In this document: one piece after another, positions 54,357 to 63,883 of the stretch
How the letters are laid out: each line of letters opens with the position of its first letter
Position numbering within the stretch: position 1 is the stretch's first letter
NCBI GenBank assembly: GCA_019828595.1
Contig: JAHQRK010000016.1
Coordinates: 620,001 to 684,000, forward strand
Length of the DNA: 64,000 nucleotides
Origin: Aphanomyces cochlioides
Lineage: Eukaryota; Oomycota; Saprolegniomycetes; Saprolegniales; Verrucalvaceae
Direction: 5' to 3'
The notes under the pieces: generated by a model
What the model saw: only the letters and a program-made list of their open reading frames with translations
Database searches by the model: none
Told to the model about the DNA's origin: nothing
Position numbers and translations under genes: made by a program

Positions 54357-55994
54357 GATGCTCACAACTCAAACCGAATGGTCTGGCTCTAAGGCCCTTT
54401 TCCGGCGATCCTGTGAGCTCCTGCGTCCGTCCACGCATCACTGGAACATATTGAATAAGTTTGTATGCGTTTGCAGGACCAAATATGGCGCCTAGAGACG
54501 TGAGCAAAGCTAAATGTGATGGGTCTCCAATATCGTTAGGTCATATGTATATTTACTATTTTGTATGCCAATTTTATCTTTTATTAATAATACTTTAATA
54601 TAAATATGTTAAAATTTGATAAATTCTTCAAACTGTATCATACTAAAACCAAGTTAACAAGAATTGTACCCCCAAAAATATGCAATATGACAATTATTTC
54701 GGACCAGAGTAGTACGAGTAAAAAGCAACATTCACACACGGAAAATGCCCAAAGGAGAGCCTACTGCAAGCATATATCTGTCGCTGATGAAAATTTCACT
54801 CATCGGTTTCAATGGCTGGAGTGGGTCAGATGTTGAATCCCTCATTCTACATTTATCCACTTAAGTTCGCTTGGTGCTCATTGGCTGCTGGATGCAGAGG
54901 GGACTAATCGTACCATCATCGTTCGTTCGAAACGTCTGGATTAGTGTCTCAGTGTTACAAAGCATTTTGGTGGATGGGTTCATCATCTCGTACAAGTCTT
55001 CCGAGCATACTATCTTGCCCGTAAACTCTCAGGGATGCAGTGGCGTTCAATCTGATTCATGCATTACTGCTAAGCTGCATCCAGTTACTGCTCGTTAGAA
55101 GAGCTCTAGCCCACGTGGCCATGCTCGAGCAAACGAATTCATTCGATCTTCTCGGCATTCCAGATCATTTACGTTATCAAAGGGATCGATTTCGTGTGTC
55201 TCAGTGTAACAAAGACTTCAACAGATGGGTTTGTCAGACAGGCGTAAATCCAGGATAGAGTGAAAAATTGCCACTCCACACGAGAGCAGGATCGTTGGCA
55301 TTTCTTTCGGCACCGCTCCGCCCTTGCACCATGATGCACTTGCCATGGGTTATGTGGCGAGCTTGTCTCTATGTGAGCTCTACAATGTATCGACATGGTC
55401 GAAAGCACTTTCGAACTTGGGCCTTTCGGGTTGGATTCGTCTGTTTGAGCGTGGCTGCACATTTCGCTCAAGAGCATGGGCTTAGTACTCTATTACTGTA
55501 ACAAACAGCACGTCCTTTTCTGGATGCGTTGGGAGGGCAAGACGAAATTTTCGTCTTGCTGCAAATGACTTATCAGATGGCCATATTGAGGCTGGTACAT
55601 CTTGGAACGCCATCATCTCAACAGGCAACCAAGATGGGCAAGCTGGTAATGGATAACAACTGGATGAGCCTTGACGAAGCATGTGCGGGGAAGGCTGCTG
55701 TATCTGGCTGCATACCACCTGAAATTGACCTCTCACGTGTACAAAGTGGACCAGGACAAGCTTTGGATTGCTACCTTTAGGCAGGAGAATGCTCAGTTGT
55801 GCGGCACTTTGTTTTGTTGGTCTGTTCATGCTGGTGAATCCTGGCCAGTTCACTCTCTTGGCTCTGGAGGAACCCTCCATTTGGTTGGATTACCACTTTG
55901 ACATGTGAATGCGACAGGCTCACCGGGAAGGCGTGGGGAAAAGTAATGCAGGCTTTCCATCGTCTCGTGTGCATCGTTCATTTTGAAATTTGCC
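54357..55994. other. Right part of the mariner-like element, then unassigned DNA
   Basis: 54357-54712 completes the mariner-like element interrupted by Ty3/gypsy; its end GACCAGAG precedes TA. On the minus strand 54370-54530 reads protein-like (FGPANAYKLIQYVPVMRG), unassigned. From 54713 on, no gene is convincing; short repeat units GTGTCTCAGTGTTACAA occur at 54944 and 55196. Confidence 0.4.
54688..54712 (+). repeat. Mariner-like terminal repeat, right copy
   Basis: The 25 bases TGACAATTATTTCGGACCAG plus AGTAG match 44092-44116 exactly. After undoing the inversion the two are inverse to each other. Confidence 0.6.
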
Positions 55995-56342
55995 ATGCGT
56001 CTATTCTTTACTCTTGCCCTTGCTCTGCTCGTGCTCACTGCTGCTTCTCGTGCTTCAGCCGAGAGACGTCTGCGTACCTCCGAAGGCCGAAGCCTCCTCC
56101 AAGCTGGTCCCCTCACCCATGGAATGGCCAATCCACCCTCAAAACAGCTTTATCCTGAGCTCTTCCCCCCTCGCCAGCGCCGAGACACGCCAGGCAATAA
56201 GTGGCTTGAATCTGACCCGAACAGCCTTCGTCGAGAAGCCGCTAGACGCCAAGAAGCGAAGCAAAAGAAACTTGAGAGACAGCCAAGTCAAAATTCGCCG
56301 CGCCGTGGGAAGAGCATGGAACGACAAGGCTCGATGAATTAG
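55995..56342 (+). CDS. Small secreted protein with RxLR-like motif
   Basis: A 115-residue protein from the ATG at 55995. Residues 1-22 are a clear signal peptide (MRLFFTLALALLVLTAASRA, cleavage expected after ASA). The mature protein begins ERRLRTSEGR, so R-R-L-R at residues 24-27 fits the oomycete RxLR pattern, but directly at the cleavage site instead of 10-40 residues inside, and no clear EER follows. The rest is basic, Pro/Arg/Lys/Gln-rich (RREAARRQEAKQKKLERQ) with no Cys, so it is not a typical disulphide-bonded effector. Secretion is well supported; an effector role is only a possibility. Single exon, isolated among repeats. Confidence 0.65.
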   Translation: MRLFFTLALALLVLTAASRASAERRLRTSEGRSLLQAGPLTHGMANPPSKQLYPELFPPRQRRDTPGNKWLESDPNSLRREAARRQEAKQKKLERQPSQNSPRRGKSMERQGSMN

Positions 56343-56838
56343 TCCGCACTGACGTCGCATATGTATTGTACATGCTCGATACATAAAAAAGATTTCTGTC
56401 CTTGTGTTTTGTTCATGACTGTACAAGCAATGGACTCGCGGCTATGTTGTCAAAGCACCCTCTCAAGAAATTGAGAATGAGGTGGCTTTGAGGGTGCGCA
56501 ACGAGGTGACGATCGTCTCCATGTAGCGTAGTTGAGCTTCAAACACAGCAAACGGGGGGGAGAGCAAGAATGGAAGGAAATCCTCCCAAACACACAGGCA
56601 CGATATCCATGTTGTCTCAAAGTTGCAAGTCGACGACAAACACGACCGACGTGGTTTACAAATAAACCATCCTTCATCACAAGCACCATTTCACAATCTA
56701 TTCACGACAGAGGAGCAACAAACACTGGATTGAGCCACTTTCGAAACGGCACAAGGAGTGGCTTGTAATTACACGACCATCCTGGGTTGCGAAGTCAATG
56801 TTTGGCTCTGAGTACACCTTTTTGTGTTTAACATGTAA
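56343..56838. other. Intergenic, no gene recognised
   Basis: The 3' flank of the secreted-protein gene up to the TAA flanking the MITE at 56839. Short open frames only. Confidence 0.45.
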
Positions 56839-57135
56839 GGGCCTGGTCGCTATATATATATATTTTCCATCCCTGACAGATTCAGGCTTCTGATTGGTCA
56901 ATTCCAATAATTTCCGGATAATGGGGTCATCCATGCTTTTCGGATAAACTCAGGCAGGAACGCCTTTTTCCAGGCAGAGATGATCCATCTCTGCCTCAAC
57001 ACGTCCGTTCCTGCTTCAGACACATTTTCAAGAAAATCGAAAAAATACTTCTTGAGATTTTTCAAAAAAACTTCAAAAAAATGTCCGGATAACGTTCCTG
57101 CCAGGCAGGAACGAAAAGTTATAGCGACCAGCCTC
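56839..57135. mobile_element. PIF/Harbinger-like MITE
   Basis: 297 bp flanked by TAA on each side, the usual Harbinger target. Ends are GGGCCTGGTCGCTATA and the inverse of GAGGCTGGTCGCTATA. The interior has further GGCAGGAACG inverted copies near both sides and a CCGGATAA motif at each flank. No ORF. Confidence 0.7.
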
Positions 57136-57822
57136 TAAGTTAGATCATGTTTCGATTGATTTAATCTGTTCAAAAGAATTTAAGGTCTATGACATTTCAA
57201 TAAACACAACTGCACTTCAATTAAATTTCACTTCCATCAACTGCATTTATAAAAAGTCAATGTCATTTAAAGAAAGTCCACGCCATCAATGGAAAAGACA
57301 ACATCACTTCAAAAAAAGTCAACAACACTTTATAGAACTTGCAACGTCCAACTCACACCTCGAGGCGGGAAACAAATCCATTCTCTTAAATATCGGACAC
57401 ACTAGTCTTCAGTGCATAGTATCAACATGTAGCCCGTGAAATCTCCGGGGCATTCAATCTGCTTGAGTTGCCTGCTATGCTGCGGCTAGCTTCTCGATAC
57501 AAGACCTCTAGCCCACGTCGTCATGTGCAAGCTGTGGAAGCACACACGTTTCCATCATCTTTTCATCGATTCGTCCGGATCAGTTTCTCAGTGTTACACA
57601 GACTAAGAGGTTGGTCGGGGAAAAAACCGAGACTAAAAAATCCACCTCGGTTACAACCTGATTGGTTGCTTCTATCCGTATTCCGGATGTGTCTCGGGTG
57701 GTTTCTCCTCATGGATCGAGTCTCTGTGAAGGAGTGAAAACCTTCACCGGAACATATTCATTGGATAAAAATAGCTATTTCTTAGTTGGTCTTCCTTCTT
57801 CCCTTAATTTCCATTTTCCAGT
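57136..57822. other. AT-rich, low-complexity DNA
   Basis: 57180-57340 is built of degenerate AT-rich short units (variants of CACTTCAA and AAAGTCAA). A copy of the TCTCAGTGTTACA short repeat is at 57583-57600. No gene is supportable before the Myb exon. Confidence 0.4.
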
Positions 57823-58646
57823 CAAGACGAGAAGCTCAATGGCAAACCAAAAGCGCAAAGTGCGAAATGGTGCCATGAGTCGGTTGTCCAGCTCTTTCAT
57901 CTGCGCTACACTGTCCTTGGTCCTCGTTTCACCAGTGTCAAGAACAATCAAAATATGAGGGAAGCATATGAAGAACTGGCGCGTGCTCTCTCTGGAGAAA
58001 TGGGGCGTACATTCGACAAAACGCAAGTTCAAAATAAGGTAACATCTATCAATTCACCAGCTTACGCATAACTACATAGCTTCAACATCTAAAAAAACAA
58101 TGGTTCAAATGTGATGCAAAAAGGAAGCAAACTGGCAAAAAGCCTGCTAAAAAACTGCCACGATTTTATGATGTAATGTATGATTATTTTAGTGTTCTGC
58201 CAGGACTTTCTGTGGGATCCCTGATGACGACCGATCCTGATCCACCCCAACCAAGCGAAGACGACACAGCAAGTGACGACGGGGAGAACAGCGACATGGA
58301 ATTGTTGAGCGAAAATGAGCCCAACGAGTCTGAAAGAGAACAGCCGATGATGTCATCAAAAGAGGCAGTTTCCGAACGAATTGAACCAAAAACATTTTCA
58401 AGACGACGTGTCCATTCTGTCCCCCAAGACAAGTTGAAGAAATCCACAACTCAAGCAGACTCCCTTCTTCGTGGACTTGAAGCCGTCGGGAGTGGACTCA
58501 GCTCTCTTGGCTCCGCACTTGTGTCAAAACAAGGAAATCCACAAGATGATATTCTGAGAGCCATAAATGCTCAAACTGCCGTCATGGGGCGCCAAGGAAA
58601 TCAAATTGAACAGCTTTTGAAACATTTGACGAGTCAAAATGATTAG
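57823..58646 (+). CDS. Myb/SANT-like protein of a second PIF/Harbinger element (5' end uncertain)
   Basis: Two exons are clear: up to 58038, and 58080-58646 (intron 41 nt, GTAACA...CATAG, phase 0). The first has VVQLFHLRYTVLGPRF, KNNQNMREAYEELARAL and FDKTQVQNK, a Myb/SANT-like DNA-binding domain; the second opens LQHLKKQWF. An acidic middle (EDDTASDDGENSDMELL) and a helical end (QGNQIEQLLKHLTSQND) follow. No ATG precedes the domain in frame after a TAA, so a further 5' exon (acceptor near 57822) is needed. The DDE partner gene converges on it at 58851. It would bind the element's ends. Confidence 0.65.
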
Positions 58647-58742
58647 ATTATTCAAATTTAATATCTTCTATTCGTCGGTATAGTTGATCTCATATATCGA
58701 TAAATAGAAGATATTAAATAAGAGTTATTTAATCATTTTGAC
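58633..58742. repeat. 110-bp imperfect inverted repeat between convergent Harbinger genes
   Basis: Arms 58633-58672 and 58702-58742 share GTCAAAATGATTA, AATATCTTCTATT and intermediate A/T blocks in inverse order. The left arm includes the stop codon of the Myb gene. Confidence 0.75.
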
Positions 58743-58850
58743 CTGTCAAATATGTCTACGTTGATCAATTTGTTATATTTGATGCTCAAGTGCAGTTGCT
58801 TCACGCTTGACGCTGGCAGTTTGAACATTGATGCCACTCATTACAATTTA

Positions 58851-59318
58851 TCATAGTTTTCTAGCTATGCGATCACGACGGTATCTTGCTACAATACGCA
58901 GTTGTTTTGTTGTTTCAGTTGGTGTTTGGTCCGATTCATGGACAGGCTGCGTGTGCGAATTTCGATCTCGTTCGTCGTCAGGAGTATTGAAAAGCTCGTC
59001 TTGTAAATGAATCAAAACGTTGTGGAGGACGAAGCATGCCATGACAATTTGCAGTGTTTTCTCCAAAGACTTCTCGCACATTGTAACTTTCAGAATTCGA
59101 AATCTTTCTTTTAGTCTTCCGAACGCACACTCAACAGGCATCCGCGTGCCTGAATGTACATAGTTGAAACGGCTTTGGTCAACACTGAGATGTCCACCCT
59201 CTTCGTGAGCTAAATATGGAGTGAACAGCCAAGGGAAGAGTGTATACCCCGAGTCACCAATAATAAACCGTCCAGCAGGAATTATTGATCGCACGCATTT
59301 TCCAAATGAAGACATTTT
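58851..59318 (-). pseudogene. PIF/Harbinger DDE transposase, N-terminally truncated
   Basis: About 155 residues of the C-terminal half of a DDE_Tnp_4 transposase: SSFGKCVRSIIPAGRFIIGDS (second Asp in GDSGY), FPWLFTPY, RFNYVHSGTRMPVECAFGRL (catalytic Glu in VECAFG), KERFRIL and CFVLHNVL. The frame is intact but the N-terminal half with the first Asp is missing. At about 59318 the sequence changes to a MULE fragment, so truncation is by insertion or deletion. It lies convergent with the Myb partner at 57823-58646. Confidence 0.75.
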
Positions 59319-59934
59319 CCAAATTTTCTTGTCAGGAAACGACCGTATCAGTTTCTCTGTTGAGCGCGACTCAACTTACATTCCCAACGATTTGAAGTCG
59401 GACATGTATTCTGCCGTCACTCGCATAATCAGTCCGTATGCTCTTTCATTGGTTCAGACCATCGCAAAACAACTCACGGCTCAAGGAAAACGACCACCCA
59501 ATGAATGCACAGGCCGCTATCGATCAATCATGGGGCTACCGTGCAAACATGACCTCGCAGTTGTTCTTGCGTCAAACGGATGGGTGAAACTCATGCCCAC
59601 AGACTTCCATGATCACTGGTGGAACAAGCCATCAACGTCTCATATGCTGCCTTCACGACTGTTGGAGCCTCGTGTCATTGTGAAGAAGAGACGCATCGAG
59701 CCCAGCGGACGCACCGATGCAAGCAGACACCAACGTGGACATGGCGTTAGCAGTACCTGGAGCGATCCAACATGGAGTGAGCGTGTGGACTTGAACAGTG
59801 CAGCACAGAGCGAGAGTCAAAATGACCACCAAATATTGCTCTACTTGGTTGACAATCAACAGCCTGATGATTTTCATTCACCGTCTCAGCCGCCCAGAGG
59901 CTTTGGCTACGCTAACCAGACACCATGGATATAA
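59319..59934 (+). pseudogene. MULE transposase C-terminal fragment with SWIM-type zinc finger
   Basis: About 205 residues. It has FQIFLSGNDRISFSVE, then CTGRYRSIMGLPCKHDLAVVL, a SWIM-like C-x-H finger of Mutator-like transposases, then LMPTDFHDHWW and a Ser/Arg-rich tail ending GYANQTPWI. The catalytic DDE part is absent upstream, where the Harbinger fragment begins. The end is 36 bp from the convergent SET-domain gene. Confidence 0.65.
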
Positions 59935-59970
59935 AACATTGCTTGTCAGATAAAGTCAATGCATTACTTT

Positions 59971-60627
59971 TTATTTGATAACCTCTGCTATATGTTGTAT
60001 ACACTCATCCCCGGCCTTGATACTCTTGGTCATGATGGCATACACTTTGTTTCCATCTTGGTAAAGATCACAATTCTTCCTTTGATATCCCTTTTCGCGT
60101 GACTCGCGGTTAATGAAGCTGCATAATCCCTTGCCTGGGATTGGAGAACGAATGCCATCAATAAATTTTTTGGTGCCAGCAATTGCAACAGCGTAATCTG
60201 GCCCGCGGCTCAACGTTTCCACAATTTTTCCTTCGTATTTTGTCACAATGTCGCCTTCAAAAAGGTTTTCGACGGCGAAAATGCCTTTTCCCGCATCAGG
60301 GATTTTGGATTGTCGATATTCAACAATTGGCTTCTCACACATGTGCACACCATGAGCAGCTGCGTCGTGGACTGTGCGACTTCGACGAGATTGTTCCATC
60401 AATTGTCTTGTTTCTTGCTTCTTTTTCCTTTCTGCAATACGTTTGGCCTTCAATTTTTCTTTTCCTTTGCGCCGTCTTCCTTCAAACGATTGCTTAGCAG
60501 TCTTCAGGACAGTGATATTGTGTTTTCGGTAGCAGTGGGTTCGCAGAGACTGAAGTATCTTATAGAACTTATCGCAATTTGGGCACTGATACTGATCGTC
60601 GATCATTTTCGGGACGTATTCATTCAT
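59971..60627 (-). CDS. C2H2 zinc finger plus SET-domain protein
   Basis: A 218-residue protein from the ATG at 60627 (MNEYVPKMIDDQYQC). Residues about 14-40 form a C2H2 finger (CPNCDKFYKILQSLRTHCYRKH). A basic coiled stretch follows (about 45-85, KGKEKLKAKRIAERKKKQ). Residues about 105-218 form a SET domain: GKGIFAVENLFEGDIVTKYEG, FIDGIRSP, GLCSFINRES, KNC and IKAGDEC. SET proteins methylate lysines using S-adenosylmethionine. The usual catalytic Tyr after GDE (in motifs such as DYG) is not seen; IQHIAEV stands there, so activity is doubtful. It abuts the MULE fragment tail to tail and may be cargo of that element. No lesion in the frame. Confidence 0.7.
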   Translation of the reverse strand: MNEYVPKMIDDQYQCPNCDKFYKILQSLRTHCYRKHNITVLKTAKQSFEGRRRKGKEKLKAKRIAERKKKQETRQLMEQSRRSRTVHDAAAHGVHMCEKPIVEYRQSKIPDAGKGIFAVENLFEGDIVTKYEGKIVETLSRGPDYAVAIAGTKKFIDGIRSPIPGKGLCSFINRESREKGYQRKNCDLYQDGNKVYAIMTKSIKAGDECIQHIAEVIK

Positions 60628-60897
60628 GTTTGAGTTGTCAAAAATGAGTGATGTCAAATGAAGACAGTTTTGATTGGCTGTAAATATTAATTGACACTAA
60701 ATAAGTTTTGACTGTGTTCATTTAGAGTTATAAGACACAGCAATGTGAGTTACTCATTGCGAACGTTTTGATTGGCTCATTGTACAGTATGAATGCTGCT
60801 ACCGGCTGCTTCTTCCACCAGCTGTTTCTCGTTCGTAGCAAAGCCCATTCATGTCGAGATGGAGCTCATTATTAGAAAGCCTACCTGACAAACAAGC

Positions 60898-61482
60898 ATG
60901 GTCAACGTTGAACTCGTCTCACGTGCCCTTGGACACGCATTTCTCAACTATCCCGTCATGAAGTACGCCTTTGAAGGCCACAGCGACCAAGATCAACTTG
61001 AAAAGCTCATCATTATGTACCGCACGCTGACTGCGAGCGCTATGGCTTATGGCGGTGTCGTGGAGACCGAGGACGGCACCGGCGCTCTACATTGGATATC
61101 TGGCAAGAACTATCCTCTCGGACTCTGGCGAGAGATCCAAACCGGTGCACTATCTCTGCCCTTCCAACTGGGATTCCGCCCTGTCCATCGCCTTGCCAAC
61201 CATGACACTGAGAGCCAACAATATACTGCTAAACATGCGAGCAAGTCCATGGGATGGATTTGGTCCGTGGGAGTCGCCCCTGAAGGTCAAGGCAAGGGCC
61301 ACTGCCGCTACTTGATCGAGACTGCTATCGAACAGATGCGAGCTCAAGGCATGACAGAGTTTTGGCTTACAACAGACAAGGAAGTAAACGTGACGATCTA
61401 CAAGAAGCTAGGGTTTGAAGTCATGGCGGAGAAGATCATGTCAGGCAGCGGCATCAAGAACTGGACTATGAAACGCGTGTAA
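60898..61482 (+). CDS. GNAT-family N-acetyltransferase (tandem copy 1)
   Basis: A 194-residue single-exon protein (MVNVELVSRALGHAFLNYPVMKYAF). The GNAT core lies at about residues 115-185: GWIWSVGVAPEGQGKGHCRY binds acetyl-CoA (Q-G-K-G-H), followed by TDKEVNVTIYKKLGFEVM. It is nearly identical to the gene at 63299-63883, including 5' flank (GAGCTCATTATT before the ATG), so the pair arose by a recent duplication about 2.4 kb apart. Substrate unknown. Its frame is intact; the closest decayed relative in the window is at 543-1122. Confidence 0.9.
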   Translation: MVNVELVSRALGHAFLNYPVMKYAFEGHSDQDQLEKLIIMYRTLTASAMAYGGVVETEDGTGALHWISGKNYPLGLWREIQTGALSLPFQLGFRPVHRLANHDTESQQYTAKHASKSMGWIWSVGVAPEGQGKGHCRYLIETAIEQMRAQGMTEFWLTTDKEVNVTIYKKLGFEVMAEKIMSGSGIKNWTMKRV

Positions 61483-61867
61483 TTATAGATCAAACCTTGA
61501 AATCAATGTTTACCTTCATCAACGCTCCGTTCCATCCCTATCAATGACGTGTGAGGAGACTCCAAAGCTGCAATCCTCTGTTGACACAATGACTTGTCCA
61601 ACTTGAATCGCGGTGTCCAGGGCGCAAGAAGTGTCTTGACTTGGCGAGAGCTGCGTGAACCCAACTATCAGACCAGCGGTTGCTTGGGGTTTTCTTGCCG
61701 TCGGTGCTCCCAGTGAAATTTGCCGTCGTGCGTCCTAACTCGTTCACGCCAACGTAGTCACATGCTCAGTAGCCTCAGGTATGTAGCAGACTCCACGATC
61801 TTAATTTCACAATACCGAGGAAATGCGTTGGGGGTGAGAGAGAACATTGCAACATGAATTGAATAAG
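61483..61867. other. Intergenic between convergent genes
   Basis: Spacer between the GNAT gene and the four-TM gene, which end toward each other. No ORF or repeat of note. Confidence 0.5.
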
Positions 61868-62392
61868 TTAAGCAATCGAGCCATATTGAGTTACTGGCTT
61901 GGCTACATGGATCTCGACCAAGTTGATACCCGACTCGTCGACTTGGTTCGTCGCGCTTGGTGCATTGTTTAGCTTGTGGATGAAGCTGTAGACAAGTCCA
62001 ATGAAGCAGGTTTCAATGGCAACAAGAAGCAATGATTCAGCAAGCACAGCTACCGCCGCATCCTCGTCGAAAAGTAATGTCATGACTAGGAATTGAAAGC
62101 ATTGGAGAGCCATTAGGACAAGCCACGACGTCAAGCACAACTGAGCAGCATGCACATTCAATTTCCACGCCGCAAAGAGGCCAGCCAAACCACCAATTCC
62201 TGAGACTGCAACCCACGCAAGATGGCTCAAGACGAGGTATCGATACAGCGTTTCCTCAGCGAGATGCTTCTTGTCGGTGCTGGCAGCCACTTGACAACCG
62301 ACGAGAATCGCCTGGAGAAGCATATTGACAGAGAGCACAGCGACGACTTTGCGCAGTCCGCCGAGGTCAATTGTCGTTGGAAAGCAGAGCAT
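61868..62392 (-). CDS. Four-transmembrane protein, unknown family
   Basis: 174 residues from an ATG at 62392 (MLCFPTTIDLGGLRK). Four hydrophobic spans: about 15-35 (VVAVLSVNMLLQAILVG), 51-78 (LVLSHLAWVAVSGIGGLAGL), 85-108 (LTSWLVLMALQCFQFLVM) and 115-140 (LAESLLLVAIETCFIGLVY). They are followed by a polar tail ending TQYGSIA. The layout (two pairs, short loops, cytosolic tail) resembles tetraspan membrane proteins, but no tetraspanin Cys motif is present. I do not recognise the family. A single exon, located between the two tandem GNAT genes. Confidence 0.65.
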   Translation of the reverse strand: MLCFPTTIDLGGLRKVVAVLSVNMLLQAILVGCQVAASTDKKHLAEETLYRYLVLSHLAWVAVSGIGGLAGLFAAWKLNVHAAQLCLTSWLVLMALQCFQFLVMTLLFDEDAAVAVLAESLLLVAIETCFIGLVYSFIHKLNNAPSATNQVDESGINLVEIHVAKPVTQYGSIA

Positions 62393-63298
62393 GGTAGCGT
62401 CAACGATGTCGAAATTCCAAATGAAGCCTCAAAGTTTGACAACCAGAATCGAATGTTCGATTATCGAACTGACGAACGACATCCCAGACTGGGATGTCTT
62501 TCGACTGGGATTCCCAGTCGAAGAAAAGAAGAATCGATCTCAAGCCTGGGACGGCACTGAATCCCAGCTCAAGCAAAATGACTGACGGTGTCTTCTGCAG
62601 TCATTCTGACGTTGTTACGGGGCAGCATGTTTTCCATGACGTGGCGGATTGACAGACCAGATCATGGCTGACCAGGCTGAGTGAGCATTGACTTCTTTGC
62701 CATTGCGTTGATGAAGGCAAGGTATTTCATGCTGTTGGTGGTCTCTACTGCGAGCTCTTCCGTTGGTGCGTACTATGATGGACCGATAGACTGCCTCCAG
62801 CATTGTGCCTCCAACCGTGAGATGAGAAACTAACTTGGATGTATCACAGATTGCCTTCAGCGATCGGTCGCGCACTACTAATCAACCGCTTCTATCTGCT
62901 TCTATCGTCCTAGCACGTCGCTCAGTCGAATTTTGATGCACAATGGAGCGTGGCTTGATTCGTTTGGTTGGTTGTCTCAACGTTACAAAGACTAATCCAA
63001 CTTGGGTGCATGTCCTTGGGAACCCCATGAAAGACCTTCAAGCTTGATATTCCGATGGTACATGGCCACAAGAATCCATTGAATTCGCTTAACTTTGAAG
63101 AGCAAATTGCTCTGAAAAGAGTTCGAACAGTAGAAATGTCGTCACGACAAAGTCGTCTACAAATGGCATACTAGTAGATAAGTACTCAACATTGTTGATT
63201 TGTACGAACAGGAGGAGGAAACCACCCTCGCATAATCAACACATCCACGCCAAGATGGACACTGCTGAGCTCATTATTGTAAAACCTCCCAAGCAAAC
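62393..63298. other. Intergenic with twin palindromes
   Basis: Holds two adjacent perfect palindromes: ACATCCCAGACTGGGATGT at 62479-62497 and a 23-nt one at 62500-62522, about 90-130 bp upstream of the four-TM gene's ATG. A GTTGTCTCAACGTTACAAAG short-repeat unit is at 62971. The last 60 bp copy the 5' flank of the other GNAT gene. No ORF is supportable. Confidence 0.5.
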
Positions 63299-63883
63299 AT
63301 GGTCAACGTTGAACTCGTCGGACGCTCCCTTGGACACGCGTTTCTCAACTATCCCGTCATGAAGTACGCCTTTGAAGGCCACAGCGACCAAGATCAGCTT
63401 GACAAGCTCATCATTTTGTACCGCACGGTGACTGCGAGCGCCATGACCTATGGTGGTGTCGTGGAAACCAAGGACGGCAACGGCGCTCTCTTGTGGCTCT
63501 CCGGCAAGTACTATCCTCTCGGACTCTGGCGAGAGATCCAAACCGGTGCACTATCTCTGCCCTTCCAACTGGGATTTCGTGTCATTCACCGCCTCGCCAA
63601 GCATGACACTGAGAGCCAACAATATACTGCTAAACATGCGTGCAAGTCCATGGGATGGATTTGGGTCGTGGGAATCGCCCCTGAAGGACAAGGCAAAGGC
63701 CACTGCCGCTACTTGATGGAGAAGGCGATCGAACAGATGCGAGCTCAAGGCATGACAGAGTTTTGGCTCACAACAGACAAGGAAGTAAACGTGACGATCT
63801 ACAAGAAGCTAGGGTTCGAAGTCGTAGCGGAGAAGATCATGTCAGGCAGCGGCATCAAGAACTGGACCATGCGACGCTACTAA
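63299..63883 (+). CDS. GNAT-family N-acetyltransferase (tandem copy 2)
   Basis: 194 residues (MVNVELVGRSLGHAFLNYPVM), nearly identical to the copy at 60898-61482. Differences are scattered and mostly conservative (for example RVIHRLAKHD against RPVHRLANHD, and EKAIEQ against ETAIEQ). The acetyl-CoA loop GIAPEGQGKGHCRY and YKKLGFEVV are intact, ending WTMRRY. Both copies keep open frames, so both are probably functional. The fifth member of the family in this window. Confidence 0.9.
   Translation: MVNVELVGRSLGHAFLNYPVMKYAFEGHSDQDQLDKLIILYRTVTASAMTYGGVVETKDGNGALLWLSGKYYPLGLWREIQTGALSLPFQLGFRVIHRLAKHDTESQQYTAKHACKSMGWIWVVGIAPEGQGKGHCRYLMEKAIEQMRAQGMTEFWLTTDKEVNVTIYKKLGFEVVAEKIMSGSGIKNWTMRRY

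Noticed and set aside
57180..57340. Tandem array or CRISPR-like spacing
   Set aside because: The AT-rich units are degenerate with no constant repeat or spacer length, and the genome is eukaryotic.
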